Positions 32,272 through 45,731 are shown, numbered from the stretch's first letter. The stretch is DNA of 64,000 nucleotides from Chimonanthus salicifolius (GCA_013350335.1 CM023539.1:27397043-27461042), one strand, 5' to 3'. A program made the numbers and translations. The notes: generated by a model from the letters alone, not told the origin.

Positions 32272-33929
32272 TGAAAGTCCCTTGGGAGCAAGAACACGAT
32301 TGACCCTAGAGAGGAGTGAATAGGTCAATCTAACAATCGTTGGTCCTTTTAAAAACTATTTGATCGATTAGTTTAAGCACAGCGGATACAACAATCAAGT
32401 GAATGTGTGTTAGCAAATGTGATTAAACAATCAATAAAAGAAAATAGCTCTAGCACCACAAGCACAAGGACACAAGATATATAGTGGTTCGGTTAGCCAA
32501 CCTAAATCCACTATTAGGACTCGGTCAACCTTGAGCTATCCTCAAATTCACTAAGTGGAGACTTACATCCTCACACTTAGAGTAAGAATTCCACCTCATT
32601 CAATCGGCTGGGAATTCCACCCACTAATGTGCCAGAGATGACGCTCTAGATTTTTTATAGCGGTTCCAGAGCCAAGCCTTCTTAATCCACTTTCACTGGA
32701 TAAATGTTTTAAAAACAAAATTAAAAACAAGAAGCACTTACCTTAAAGCTCTTTCTCGAAGATGTGTACTTCTCAAAGATCCACCCAATGTGTGCCGACG
32801 CTCCATCTTGTAGCCGTCCTAAAGCAATCACAATCTCAGAGTGACTAGGAAACTAGTTATACCAAACCTTTCCTAGATGTATCTTTTATTTCCTCCTCTC
32901 TTTCTCCCTCTCCAACTCAATCAATAGATTGGTTGTATTTAATTCTCAGGTGAAGACACAAGAGAGTTGATCGTTCCTTTGAGTGTGTGACTTTTCTCAG
33001 TTCAATGAAGATGATTAAATGATCACGCAACACTCATATTTATAGAGGAGTTTTTCACAGTTTTTCAAATTGTCCAATACCGACAGGTTGGTGGCACCGA
33101 TGGGTCGGTGTTCATATTTATTACCGTTCAACCGCTCGACCGTTGCACATTAAATGCACACCAACGACATTATTACTTCCTGGTCGACAAATCGGTGTCA
33201 CCGATGGGTCGACAATCATGGCACAGAGAGGTCGGTCCATACTAGGGTCTCGATCTAGGGCAACACCATGCAGACAGAGTTTCATGTCCCGAAACTTGTC
33301 CTGCCCAGAACGACCTATTGCCCTTTAACGAGGGGACGGTCCTGGTACTCTCGATTGGTCTTGAATTACCGAGATGTCTGATTCTTCGAGAGTTCACTTG
33401 AGTTCTAAGTTCCAGAACTTATAAGTTATCATCGACGAGGACCATGAGGGGTCGTTTCAGCCTTTCACCGAGGGGTCAGTGTATACGAGACTCTCGGTCA
33501 GAGGCATACCCAGAATGATAGTTCTATGTTCCATAAACTTTGTCAATCTGGCCGACCAGTCTTTGACCACGATGGGTCGATCCTGTCTCCACCGAGGAGT
33601 TGGTGAGAACAACTGGTCGAGCTGACAGTGAACTTAATTCATATTTCCAAGTTCACTTCCAGTTCACTGTCCAGCTTCCTCTCTTAGGCTTCTTATGGTT
33701 TTACCATTTGTTCAACTAAGCCTAGAGATAGTCCTCCTAAGGTGTGGGTACCACCTAAAGTCATCTATGGTTAAATACCTATTTTATGATTTCCATAACG
33801 ATGAGCTTTAATCCGGTGGAGTATGATCTTCACTCTCAATAACCTTGAGTCTTGAAGTTGTTAGCAAGTGCTTCTTCCCGAGTCATGGAATTGACAAACA
33901 TAGAGACTCGGCAAGCCAAGGCACTAACA
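32272..33929 (-). mobile_element. Solo Sirevirus LTR, 1658 bp, nested in Athila gag
   Basis: It reads TGAAAGTCCC at the left and GCACTAACA at the right, so on the minus strand TGTTAGTGCC to GGGACTTTCA, the same ends as 9799-11492. A TATA box (TATAAATATG on the minus strand) lies at about 33035-33045. The U3 side holds an ACCGATGGGTCGGT array. No internal sequence. Confidence 0.95.
33070..33610. repeat. Palindromic-word array ACCGATGGGTCGGT (minus-strand LTR)
   Basis: Examples: caccgatgggtcggtg, caccgatgggtcgac, ccacgatgggtcgatcc, caccgaggggtcagtg. Located just upstream of the LTR TATA box on the minus strand. Confidence 0.75.
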
Positions 33930-34555
33930 AACTTCAATCAGAAGGAAGGTGAACAATTCTCTGAAGCATGTGAAAGATTCAAAGAAATATTAGCAAAATG
34001 CTCCCACCATGCCTTTGAAACGTGAAGTCTTGTCCAATTTTTCTATGATGGTTTAACCACATCAACACGTCAAATGGTCGAGTCTATGAAAAATGGGGAC
34101 TTTTGCAGATAAATGAGAACAATGGATGGACATTCCTAGAAACATTGGTGGAGAATTCTCAGCGATGGGATTTCTTTAAGAAAAATAATTTACTGAAAAC
34201 CTCAAATAAAGGGGGTTTGTACGAAGTTAGTAATGACTTTGACGTTAAGTTAGAATCGCAAACCTTATGAAAAAAGTTGATTCATTAGTGATGACTCAAG
34301 CGATGAACCCCTCAATAGGAACAAATGCTGAATTTTGTGCTATGTGTTTTAGTCTAGGACACAACGCCCAAAATTGTTCTTCCCTAGGATCAAATTCTGA
34401 GTGTTCAATCGAACAAGTCAATGCACTCAATAATTTTGGAAGACAGCAAGTAACCCCGTTCTCTGCTACATACAATCCTAATTGGCGTAATCATCCCAAG
34501 TTCTCTTGGCGTCAGAATCAATCTCCAATGAATCAAAATCCTCCTTAATTACAAA
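33930..34555 (+). pseudogene. gag: Athila gag C-terminal part with zinc knuckle
   Basis: After the insertion, NQKEGEQFSEACERFKEIL and FYDGLTTSTRQM continue the gag domain, with stops. At about 34336 CAMCFSLGHNAQNC forms a CX2CX4HX4C knuckle, followed by a Pro/Asn/Gln-rich tail (NPNWRNHPKFSWRQNQ). Confidence 0.85.
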
Positions 34556-35503
34556 ATTAGCTAAATCAGCCATATCCAAATCAATCATATCACCCATCAC
34601 CTGAAAATCAGTCTTATCATCCACCCCAGCCAAATCCGTCTTATCAGTTTAATCCTTCACAACAACGTAAACCTTAGATTGAGGATACATTGCAGCAATT
34701 CATGCAATCTACCCAGCTGTCTATGTACAATCTTGAAACACAGCTTGGACAATTGGTACTGCTATTGGTGATCGAGAAAAGGACAAATTTTTCAGTCAAC
34801 CTATTCCAAATCCTAAGGGACAGTATAAAGTTTCATCATCCAAACCAGACGATGTTAAATCAATTACTACCTTGAGATCAGGGAAACAGGTAGACAATAA
34901 AGTGAAAATGCCTAAAGAACAAATCAATGATCAATCAAACATACCGGATAACTCACTGAGTTCATCCCATGTCCAAAATTCATCAGATTTATCGGCTAAG
35001 AAAACATTTTCACCTAGGGCTCCATACCCTCATAGGCTATCTGTAAAACAAAAGATATCTTATGGTGACATACTAGAGGTGTTACACATATCAGCATCAA
35101 TATCCCTCTATTGGATGCCACCAATCAGGTAACTTCGTATGTTAAATTACTCAAGGACTTGTGTACGGTAAAGCGAAGAACTAATGCTCCCACGAAGGCT
35201 TTTCTAACAGAAAATGCAAGTGCACTTCTCCAACAAACGTTTCCAATCGAACATAAGGATCCTGGATGTCCTACCATTGCTTGTACAATTGGTACATACA
35301 CAATTGACAGGGCCTTATTAGATCTTGGAGCTAGTGTCAGCCTACAACCATATGCTCTTTATGAGTAGTTAGGTTTGGGAGAATTGAAACCCACTTCTAT
35401 CACCCTACAGTTAGTTGATCGCTCAATAAAAATTCCTAGAGGTGTGATAGAAAACGTTCTAGTTAAAGTTGACAATTAAAAATTTCCTGTAGATTTAGTA
35501 GTA
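34556..35503 (+). pseudogene. pol: Athila gag-pol linker and protease
   Basis: A Gln/Pro-rich linker (NQSYHPPQPNPSY) and a frame LETQLGQL lead to FPIEHKDPGCPTIACTIG and ALLDLGASVSLQPYALYE, the retropepsin-like site (DLGAS), then stops. LGLGELKPTSITLQLVDRS continues it. The frame is broken at about 35366 and 35477. Confidence 0.85.
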
Positions 35504-36835
35504 TTGGATACACAATCAACTCAAAACGACAATGGGCATATCCCAGTTCTTCTTGGACGACCATTTTTGGCCACTGTAAAAGCTGTAATCAATTACCAAA
35601 ATGGTATGCTTCGATTATCATTTGGAGACTTGACAACTGAACTCAATGTTTTTGTCCTTTGTCGACAACCTCTTTGCACAGATGATCCATGCGAGGTTAA
35701 CATAATTCAGAGTTTTGTTGATGAGTTTTTCCTTCACTCCATTTGCAATAATCAGTTAGAAAAATCACTGTCATTTTTAGACAAGGATTTCAATTTCGAT
35801 AAAGTGAATGTTATTACCGAATTTGAACCTCTTTCTGTCAATCAATCTGTGTCAGTCCCATCTATCGAGAAACCACCAAAATTAGAACTCAAAACTCTTC
35901 CTAAGACTCTCAAATATTCATATCTTGGACCTTCAAAAAAATTGCCAATTATCATAGCTTCAAACTTAACTTCTGAGCATGAGTCTAGATTACTGACTAT
36001 TTTAAGAGATCATAGTGAAGCTATAGGATGGTCCACTACCGATCTCAAAGGAATTAGCCATTCTCTGTTCATGCACAAAATTCATTTGGAAGAAAATTCC
36101 AAGACATGTAGAGAACCACAGAGACGGTTAAATCCAACAATGCAGGAAGTAGTGAGAGCCGAAATTTTGAAACTCCTCGAAGCTAGAATCATTTACCCAA
36201 TTTCAAACAATGCATGGGTAAGTCCAATCCAAGTTTTTTCGAAAAAGTCTAGTGTCACGGTAATAAAAAAATGAGGAAAATGAGATAGTTCCAACAGGCA
36301 TTCAAATGGGTTGGAGAGTTTGTATTGATTACCGAAAGCTGAAAACTGTCACTCATAAGGAACACTTCCCTCTTCCATTCCTTGATCAGATGCTTGAACG
36401 TTTAGCCAGTCATGCATTCTATTGTTTCCTTGATGGTTATTCAGGCTATAACCAAATCTATGTTGCTTCTGAGGATCAAGAGAAAACAACATTCACATGT
36501 CCATTCAGTACGTTCGCCTACCAGTCGTATGCCTTTCAGATTGTGTAATGCACATGCCGCCTTTCAGAGGTGCATGATCGGTATTTTCTCCGACATGGTA
36601 AAACGTTTCCTGGAAGTTTTCATAGACGAATTCTCAGTCTTTGGACCAACTTTTACCAATGCCTACAACATCTAATCCTTGTGTCAGTCAGGTGCAAAGA
36701 AAAAAACTTAGTACTCAATTGGAAAAAATGGCACTTTATGGTGAAATCAGGCATAGTACTAGGGCACATCATCTTAGAAAAAGGAATTGAAGTGGATAAA
36801 GCCAAGGTTAACCTAATCTCTAATTTGACTTGAAT
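35504..36835 (+). pseudogene. pol: Athila reverse transcriptase, broken
   Basis: 35504-36274 is open for 256 codons: protease end (VLLGRPFLATVKAVI), a linker, then RT start (RRLNPTMQEVVRAEILKLLEARIIYPIS). After a frameshift come MGWRVCIDYRKLK, HFPLPFLDQMLERLA and FLDGYSGYNQI. A further shift leads to the palm motif region FLEVFIDEFSVFG. Related elements have DD here, so DE is probably a loss of a catalytic aspartate. The last piece, GHIILEKGIEVDKAKV, is the RT end. Confidence 0.9.
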
Positions 36836-37110
36836 GGCGCTCAACTTCATTATTCCACTATGGAAAAATAACTGTTAGCTGTCATATTTGCATTAGACAA
36901 ATTTCGATCTTACTTGGTAGGTTCAAAGGTCATTATCTATTCAGATCACGCTGCACTTAAGTATCTTCTTTCTATAAAAGATGCTAAGTCCCGCCTGATC
37001 CGATGGATACTACTGCTACAAGAATTTGACTTTGAAATCCAGGACAAGAAATGTTTTGAAAATGTGGTAGCAGACCATTTGTCTAGATTGGTAATTGAGC
37101 TCACTGAAGA
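36836..37110 (+). pseudogene. pol: Athila RNase H, N-terminal part deleted
   Basis: The RT end (VNLISNL and a stop) joins directly to [19 protein letters not shown], so the first RNase H segment with its catalytic Asp is missing. What remains has [13 protein letters not shown] (Asp) and the connection [20 protein letters not shown], then ADHLSRL. Confidence 0.85.
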
Positions 37111-38421
37111 CAACCGTTCTATCACTGATGAACAACTTATGTCCATTTCCCAAGTACCATGGTTCGCGGATATTGTCAACTATTTTGTAACTAGTCAAAT
37201 GCCTCCTCATTGGACTAAACAAAATAGAATTAAGTTTCTGGCACAAGTCAAAAATTTAATATGGGATGATCCATATCTATTTAAGCATTGTGCGAACCAA
37301 ATTATTCGTCGTTGTATTCCTGAAGAAGAACAACAAAGTTTCATAAGTTTCTGTCACGATCAAGCCTGTGGAGGCCATTTCAATGCTAAAAGACAACTGC
37401 AAAATTCTTGCAGTGTGGATTTCACTGGCCCTCCATGTTTCGTGATACCCATACGTTCTGCATTTCATGCGATAGATATCAAAAATTAGTAAGTATATCC
37501 TGCCGGAACATGATGCCTTTAAACCCAATCTTAACTGTTGAACTTTTTGATGTTTGGGGCATTGATTTCATGGTACCCTTCCCTAAGTATTTTGGCAATC
37601 TATATATTCTCTTAGGCGTTGACTATGTATCAAAATGGGTAGAAGTAGTGGCATGCAAAACCAATGATCACAAGGTTGTCACTCGTTTCTTGAAAGAAAA
37701 CAACTTTTCTAAATTTGGTATTCCATGAACTATCATCAGTGATAGTGGTAAGCATTTTTGTAATTGCCCATTCGAAAAATTGATGAAGTCCATATGGGGT
37801 GATTCACAAAATGGCTATCCCCTATCACCCTCAAACAAGTGGACAAGTGGAAATATCAATTAGAGAAATCAAACATATCCTTGAGAAGACAGTCAATCCA
37901 TCTCGAAAGGACTGGTCTTCTAGACTCACTGATGCACTATGGGCTTATCGAACTGTGCTTTCAAAACTCCCATAGGAATGTCACCCTATCGATTAATGTA
38001 TGGAAAAGCTTGTCATCTTCCAGTCGAAATAGAAAACAAAGCCTATTGGGCAATCAAGCGTTTCAATTTTGCCTTAGACTCGGCTAGACAACTCAGAAAA
38101 GTCCAAATGGCTGAGTTGGAAGAAATCAGAAATGGAGCTTATGATACGGCCAGAAAGTACAACGACCAAATGAAAATCTTTCATGACAAACACATTCTTC
38201 GGAAAGTGTTTACTGTTGGTCAAAAGTTCCAATTGTACAATTCTCAATTGCATCTTCTTCCTGGAAAATTGAAATCAAAATGGTCTGGTCCGTTCATCGT
38301 CACAGCCATATTCCCACATGGTGCCATCCAGATCAAGAATCCTAAAAATGGTCATGCTTTCAAAGTCAATGGTCATCGTCTGAAACCATTTTTAGAGTCT
38401 CACACTTCAAAAGGAACATAA
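37111..38421 (+). pseudogene. pol: Athila integrase
   Basis: Zinc-binding part: [23 protein letters not shown] (His pair), then after a frameshift CISCDRY. Core: [11 protein letters not shown] (first Asp), [24 protein letters not shown] (second Asp), and an out-of-frame stretch carrying the Gly-Gln-Val-Glu motif. Then comes a long clean C-terminus (37939-38421) with [20 protein letters not shown] and [21 protein letters not shown]. No chromodomain, as expected for Athila. Several frameshifts and a stop at 37726. Confidence 0.9.
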
Positions 38422-40886
38422 GAAATTTTGCTCATTGATCCAATCTACCAAGACTGATTTGCACATCCAATACCCTTCCATTTTCCCACACCCAATCACC
38501 CTTTCCCATTCATAATTCTTTTCCGAGACCCTCCAGCCCATTTGTCTATGGCTGAATTGGTCTGAGTCTTCAGTATCTAGATTTTATTTTCTTGAGTCTA
38601 GTTTTACATTGAGTCAATCTAGCCTAGGAGTCCGCCATTCATCATTTCATTCCAAGCTACACTTCATATCCCGATTGTTCATCTTCTAAGATATTTCTTT
38701 GTTTACATATGGCCAGTGTAGATTAGGGAACATTGAGGACAATGTCCAATTTGAGTTTGGGGGTACTAAGGTCATCATGTGTCATTTTCCATAAAAAAAA
38801 TTCTTAGGGGAGAGTAAGTTTAAAACTGAGACCCTTTAATTTTTTTTTTCCAACATCCATCATCCATCTTTGTCTTTGTGACTAGCAGACGTCAAAAAAC
38901 TGGATAAAAGTCATGCACGTAGACGGTTGAGTTTTCATTTTTGCAATGTGTCTGTCTAGAACACAAGTTCCCCCAAACTTGTGTAGGAAAATCATTTCCT
39001 TAGCTATAAGGGTGAGGAAGCAGGAAATCCAAGAGGAGCAACCTAGACCTCTCTGTGGTTGAAGCACTCTGGCCACAAAGAGGAAAACTAAGAGGCTAGG
39101 TATCTATTACAAATGTGGACGTTGGAATTGTAATGGAATAAAATTAGATTATGGAGTCCGCAATTAGATAGCAGTAAGTAGACTTGTAGAAAGTAGACAG
39201 ATCTATGTAGATCTATGCAAGGACAGAGTAAGTCCAAAAAGACTGAGATGCCTTGAACTACAGAGAACTAAGGATTTCTAACTAAGTGCTTACAAACGTC
39301 TTGACAATCTAACGTAAAAGAGTCACAATCTTGTTTACACAAAAATAGGCAGAATCATTTTATATAAGAGTTAGCGAGACTGAGACTTCTAGAGCTTAAA
39401 CACTGCCAATTTTAGTTTTAAAAAGATTACCTGCGTCTTGGCAATCTGACGTAAAAAAAGTCACATTTTAGCATTAATACTTAGATAGAGATCTTTATAT
39501 CATACTTTTCCGAAAACATTTTTATAGGATTTAAACATGGAAACTTTTGTACACAGCCATATTGAGTCTAGTCTAAAAAAAGAAAATTATTCTCGAGTCA
39601 AGTAATCACTAGAGGAATACCAATGGAGACTTAGCCTAGTGAGCTTTAAAGCCATTCTTTTCTTCTGAGGGTAATAAGTCAATTCCATTTTCTTTGGTAG
39701 CGCAAATAAGTCGTTGTTGATCTCAATATCCTTCATTTTGGTCATATTACTGAGAATGCCATCAAAATTGTGTTACTATACCTGAAATTTTTTGGAATTT
39801 ATTTGAAACAAAGAAACCACCTGTTGAAACTTAGAATATGATATAGGCCATTTTTTTGTCGTTTGAGCCTAAAAGCCCACCTATACTTGGTCATCTTATC
39901 TTGATAGTTCCTCGTTTGAGCCTTATGTAGCTTATTTTCTTGACCAACCATGTCTACCATACCCAACTCCAGTTCAGGAGTATGAGCCGATTAAAAAAGG
40001 GAAACACCCAAATGCCAAAAGAAGGATGTGAAAAAAGAAAAGAAAAATAAAGAAGAAATACTTAGAAAAATGCCGAAAATAAAAAATAGAGGAAAAATAT
40101 CCCATTCAAAATCATGAAGACGTCTAAGCAATTCAAAGTATTTATCTTCAGAGCCGTCTATCCTTCTTTGATTTGAACCAATCCCAAGCCACGTTTCGTT
40201 TTAATAGGAAGTCCTATTGATCTTAGGTCTATATAAGGTGTTTCAAGTGGAGAATAAATGAAGAAAGATGATGGTATTTGACTCAACGTTCTTAGGAAAG
40301 TAGCGCTTATTCATGAGATCAATCATTTCTTTGATATGAGCCATTTTTGTCTAATACATATGTGAGATACTTTGTTTTTGAATACATAAATTCAGCTCAC
40401 ATATACCTTGAGAGAAAATGATCCCAAACCTCTGAGTGTTAATTTTTCCAAGAGATATATCCAGTAAGGTTTGCAGTCGAAGCGCATTTTCCAAAGGTAT
40501 GAAAAAAACTTGGGACTATTTGGAAAAAGAAGTCTATCTTCATATTGGCTAAAGCACACATACACTCTGAGTATAAAACTTGTAAAATGAAATTTAGAGT
40601 TGTATAATGTCTAGACCTATCATCCTTGTGTTCATGTTAAATATGTTGATATTTGTGGGTTTGACCACTGAAAGTCCTCACGAGATAACCCGTCCACTAG
40701 TAATGAGCTAGGGGTTTAAAGGCTTATTGCATACACTAAATGCAATCGAGAGTACCAGCGAAAGTGGTTTAGTTTAGGATTTTCATTTGGTCTAGAATAG
40801 GATTAATCTAAGATTTTTGTGTGTCTATAGAATTTTTAGCTTTAGTTTTTCCTTGAGGACTAGCAAAATCTGAGTTTGGGGGTATT
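38422..40886 (+). mobile_element. Athila 3' non-coding region and polypurine tract
   Basis: 2.5 kb with no env-like frame. Two 'gagtttgggggta' tracts occur, at 38752-38765 and 40872-40886, the second abutting the LTR. Much of 39600-40886 is the reverse complement of 8167-9560, confirming a shared family. The phrase GACGTAAAAAAAGTCAC and its variant recur at about 39310 and 39449, a weak direct repeat. Confidence 0.8.
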
Positions 40887-43518
40887 TGTTGAGTATTAAA
40901 ATATTACATATTTACCCCTGATTATTAGAACAGTTAACCCTCAATTTTGTATATAATGATGCATTTAATATAATTTGTCAATTTTGTAGTAAAAAATGGA
41001 AAGTTCAAGAAAATCAAGGCAATTCAGTGGAAAATTTCACAATTAAAGCTTTAAAGTGAAGATCTAGAATATTTATAATTATTTCATGCCACCTTTTAGG
41101 GTCTCTTCATGTAAATTAATTAATCTGGATCCATTTACGAAAGTCTAAGATTAATTAATATTTTTTAGATTTTAAATGACTGAATAATTATTTAATTCTA
41201 GATGTTAGAAGCTGCAATCCAAGTGCCAAAGTCTTAATTTCAAGTCATTGGGCCAAGACTCTCTTCAAATGGGCCAGTCCACATACAAGTCTGTGTGCAT
41301 TTTGCCATTAGACGAGGCCAATGTGCAAGCTCAGTCCAACTAGGGCCCAAGCTCTCAAATCCAATTCCAGTAGACCTAAGTTGAGGTCTAGATCCAAGTC
41401 CAAGTCAACTCCATGTTCCATGTTTGAATTTCACCTAAGCCAACCCAATTATCCATGGCCAAAACCCATAACCCAACCTCACATCCACACCATCCAATTT
41501 TTACCTTAGATCTTAACTCACCATCTCAAATACCCAATTAGGTCAAACCTTAGATCCACCATCAAATCTAACCTATTCATTCATTTATCATTAGATCTCT
41601 GTCATCCATCATCATCATGATCATCTTAACCTTAGATTAGTATTCATCCATGCATCAGCTACAAATTCATGCATCCATTTCATGCATTGATCATCTTAGC
41701 CATTAGATATTAGGTCATTTAATCACATATGTTCATTCATCTCTTAGAAACCCTAGAGCCTCCACATGCATCCATCACATACACACATTACCTTATATTT
41801 AGATCATGCATTTCATTAATCATCTAGATTCAACCTTTGAATCCAAACCCTCCATCAATTACCTACCCAGTCCCATAATTAATTTTAGTCAAATAAACCT
41901 AGAGCCATAGATCTTAGTCCCAACTAATCGCATCCAATCATTCATTTAACCCTAAGTTTACACAACTTGAAGAATAAGCTAGCCTCCATTCGAATTTGCC
42001 ACAACCCAATCCACATGATTATTGCATCTATATTTTCTCCATGTTTTAACCCATTTTCCATCTAGATTCATTCATGCCACATCACCATCCTATCCCTTTG
42101 CATCCCACACGATTTTGCTCCATCCAAAGCCACCTCATTTTCACATTGCGTAGTCAACTCTCCACATCACTTCCTTCCATCTCCACCATTCAATCATCCC
42201 ATCTTCAAATTCCATCCATTCATTTATCATCTCATTCAGAAACCCTAAAACTACATAGCCAAATTCAAATTTCCCATTGCCAATCCAATTCCTTTCTTTT
42301 CTCCTAAATTCCCATTTTCTCTCCACCTTAACTTAACCTCCAAGCAAACACACTCCAAATTCGTGTAACCCTCCTTTTGCAATCCGAAAATCCAACTTTA
42401 AATCTCCATCACCCATTTCTATCTTGATCCAATCTTAGCCCTTCAATCACCAACTTAAACTTTGATTTAATCTCAACCCTTCATCTCTTTTCAAAACCTA
42501 TAAATACCCCATTACCCCAAGGGTAAAATTCGAATATGACCTGGAGTTTAAAAGGACTAAAGGCTAGAGCAAGACTAAGAAGACGGAGCTTCACACGATT
42601 TTTACAAGTAAGAAATTAATTTTGCAATTTTATTTTATATCTTCTATGTATTTTAATCTAAGCTTTGTACTTTAATTCTTTCATTTAATAAAGTGAAGCA
42701 TTCATTTAGAAGCCTGAAACATCCAAATTCTAAAAATTCTTTTGTGATTATTTTGCTTTTAATTCCAAATTTACAACTTTTGTTTCTTTGATTAAACATG
42801 AGCAAATGCAATAGCTAGGATCTTGATTGTAAATGTTGATTCTTGATTACTAAGGTTTAATTAATTAAATTAAAAGGTTGTGAACTTGTTTTTATTAGTG
42901 AATATGAATTGCATTTTAGATCTTTATGTGAATTTCAGATCTAGGCTTTCACTTTATTTATACATTTTGGGCGATGAATGGTTTATTCCAATCAACCAAC
43001 CTTTACTTTATTACATTTTTATTTTCAGTCATTTATTTTCTTGCAATTTGATTCTCTGTCTTTTAATCATGTTAGATTCTATGTTTGTTGTATAATCTTC
43101 ATTCTAACCTAAGTCTTGCATGTTTTATTCTTTTAAAATTCTTTAAATTCATGTCATTCTTTTATTCTTTTAATTCTTTGAAATTATACTCTCGCTCTCA
43201 AAATTCATTTAATTAAAGATTGGAGATGTGGTATTTTAATCTTATAACTTGTAATTTTGACCATGATTAAGATTATCATTTAATTCACCATTTTAATTCA
43301 AGGACAATTAGTTCACACATCTTATTTGCTGATTTTCCAAGTTAGATACATGACTCATAAAGGTTCTATTTCTTGAAAATAATTCTTTTTAAGGGAACAC
43401 AAATTTAATTTTAATTCATATATTTTGAGATTTTCCATTGGGTTCGACCTCGCTCTCACATTGCTATACTATACATGGTTCGTACGCTTGCGATATTTAC
43501 AAATTTAAAACATCAACA
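40887..43518 (+). mobile_element. 3' LTR of Athila element, 2632 bp
   Basis: TGTTGAGTATTAAAATATTACA to TTTAAAACATCAACA, with TGTTGA/TCAACA inverted ends directly after a polypurine tract. The U3 is rich in 'cattcatc' pyrimidine-type sequence (41560-42330). The right flank is copia pol. The 5' partner LTR is absent from the window. Confidence 0.9.
42499..42506 (+). promoter_or_regulatory. TATA box of Athila LTR
   Basis: TATAAATA in 'aacctataaatacccc', about 1.6 kb into the LTR. The corresponding LTRs have 'ctatttatag' (about 47669, minus) and 'ttataaataaagg' (about 48094, plus) at the same relative place. Confidence 0.7.
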
Positions 43519-44090
43519 GTTTTAACTTGAGACAACAAGCAATGGAAAGCATTATCCTAATGGATTCCAATCCAGCTACCGGGGCAAAGGTCTCATCAAA
43601 GTCAATTCCTTCTATTTGAATATACCCTTGAGCTACCAATCTAGTTTTGTTTCTTACAATAGTCCCATGTTCATCCATCTTATTCTTGAATATCCATTTT
43701 GTTCCAATTACATGGGTTTCCTTGGGTCTAGGAACCAAATCACAAACATCATTTCTAGTGAATTGTCCTAGCTCTTCTTGTATTGCATTAATCCAATCCT
43801 CATCATTTATGGCTTCTTTTATTTTCTTAGGATCCAATTGTGAAGTAAAGCATGCATAATTGGCCATGTTCTCAATTTTCCTTCTAGTTCCAGCTCCAGT
43901 TGTGGGATCTCCTATGATTTGTCCAATGGGGTGTTCCTTTACATTTTTAAGGGGCTTGGGTTTAGGAGAGGTAATTGGATTTTCTTCCACATGAATTTTC
44001 TCCTTTTGAACTAGTGGAATGGGGTCCTCTTCTTTTTCTTCTTGACTAGGTGTGAGGACATGATCATCCACTACAACATTCGCAGATTCT
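43519..44090 (-). pseudogene. pol: Sirevirus pol fragment, start of reverse transcriptase
   Basis: An open frame of 188 codons on the minus strand: acidic/proline linker, [33 protein letters not shown], then RT N-terminus [54 protein letters not shown]. It is cut after SIACCLKLK exactly where the Athila LTR ends (43518). The catalytic YVDD region is not present. At the other side it joins a truncated LTR, so everything from the LTR end through integrase has been deleted. Confidence 0.9.
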
Positions 44091-45731
44091 TGAATGACTC
44101 ATGTTCTCAAATACTTCACTCTATAGGAACAACTGGTGTTAAAGTAAATTTGTTGTGGATAAATAACAAGGTTAATCAAGTGAGTGAACAAAGATTGTAC
44201 AAGATAATTGAACAATCACACAGGCAAAAACCAAATACCCACAACACCCTAGGTATAGTGGTTCGGAGTAAGTCCCTCCTACATCCACCATTGGACTCAC
44301 CCAACTTTGGGTTATCCCAAATGCACTATGTGGGGAATTATGCCCTCACGAATAGAGTAGGAATTCCACCTACACAATTGAATGAGAATTTCACACACTC
44401 GGCTAAGATTTTGAAATGTTCGAGCTACCCCAATCTACTTCCTTGTCTCTCTATTTTTATAGTGATTCAAGCATCTTGTCTTAATCCACTGTACAAGATG
44501 ATTTAGAAAATTAAATCAAACCAAGAAGCACTTGCCTTTTGAAAGCTCACTTGTAAATGTTGTGCTTCTTGTAGATTCTCCCAATGTGATGCCGTTCGAT
44601 GACGAAGATGCGTCGAGTATGAGCAATCACAATCTAGGCCTCTAGGATTATGGATATGCAAGTTGAAACCTAGATTTGGTTTTCTCTCTCTCTTTTAGTC
44701 TCAATTAAGATGATTGGATCTCAAATGATTCACTAATGTGAAGTGCTTGGAGAGGAGATAGGATCTCTGGGAATGCCAAAGGATTTTCCTATGTCAAGGA
44801 TTCCAAAGTGTCCAATCAAACTCATCAAGGTTTGGAGTTTAAATAGGCAAACCATTTTTTCCGGAACTTGACCAGGCAATGGATTGGTACCGCGATCAAT
44901 CGTGACTTAAAATTGTGCCGTTGGAAATGTGACAGTTGTGCATTAAATGTTCCCCAATGGATAGATAACGGTCACGCATGATGGATCGTGCTCCACGATG
45001 GATCGTGAGATCCAATGCCGATTGTTAGTGCACTAACAGTAGGATCATCCTGAGGCCAGTTGAGTTTGACAGTATATGTTCAACCCGAAAGAATAAAAAT
45101 ATCAGCAGATGGATCGTGAACCCGATGGATTGTCCCTGTCCCAGACAATGGGCGTGCTCCCGATGTGTCATGAATTGTCCCTCGCGATGGGTTGCACCCA
45201 TGAACGGTCGTCCTAGGGTCATGAATTGTCCCTCGCAATGGGTTGCACCCACGATCGGTCGTCCTGTGCATAGACCAGTTTGATAGTATTCTCTCAACAA
45301 GAACCTTTCTCATTCCGAACAATGGATCTTGGACCATGATAGGTCGTGTCCTGTCTCTGGCGATGGATCACCATCCACGATGTATCATCCTGACAGTATT
45401 TCCAAATTTGCAAGTTTAAGTTTATCTGGTTCTGTTGACTGTCATGTCCAGTAGACTTGATTTAAGATTTACCAAGATGTTATCTAAGTCTAGTTTGGGG
45501 TATCTAGGTGCGTTGGGTCCACCCTAAAGTCATCTATGGCCAATTACCTTTATGTGATTGCCATACACTTGGTGATCTTGAATCTTGCACTTGATCTTCC
45601 AATCCTTGAAGCTCTTGATTCAACTTTCACACCACTTGAGTCTTGTTTCATTACTTCATTCTTCCAAGGCAATGTTTCTCCTGAATCATGGAATTGACAA
45701 ACAGGTGACTCGGCAAGCTGGGGCACTAACA
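44091..45731 (-). mobile_element. Sirevirus LTR, minus strand, 3' end missing
   Basis: It ends CAAGCTGGGGCACTAACA at 45731, the complement of the LTR start. It contains the conserved 'gtagtaagtccctcctacatccacc' (about 44270) and 'agtttaaatagg' (about 44838) blocks. The terminal ~70-100 bp next to pol are missing. Right flank AGTAG has no partner. The word array at 44880-45395 is ACGATGGATCGT. A 154-codon frame (44042-44506) crosses the pol/LTR junction and is not a gene. Confidence 0.8.
44880..45395. repeat. Palindromic-word array ACGATGGATCGT
   Basis: Examples: cacgatggatcgtg, gatggatcgtgaac, cgcgatcaatcgtg, gttgcacccacgatcggtcgtcc. Includes a ~55-bp duplication (about 45170-45262) 'tcatgaattgtccctcgc.atgggttgcaccca'. 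Confidence 0.75.

Noticed and set aside
38422..40886. Env-like gene downstream of Athila pol
   Set aside because: Some Athila elements carry one, but no open frame or membrane-type segment is visible here.
44042..44506. 154-codon plus-strand frame
   Set aside because: It crosses the pol/LTR junction antisense to a recognised reverse transcriptase fragment.
17957..45731. A single minus-strand Sirevirus with 3' LTR at 17957-22785 and 5' LTR at 44091-45731
   Set aside because: Orientation fits, but the two LTRs carry different word arrays (ACCGATGGGTCGGT versus ACGATGGATCGT) and do not look like a pair from one insertion.
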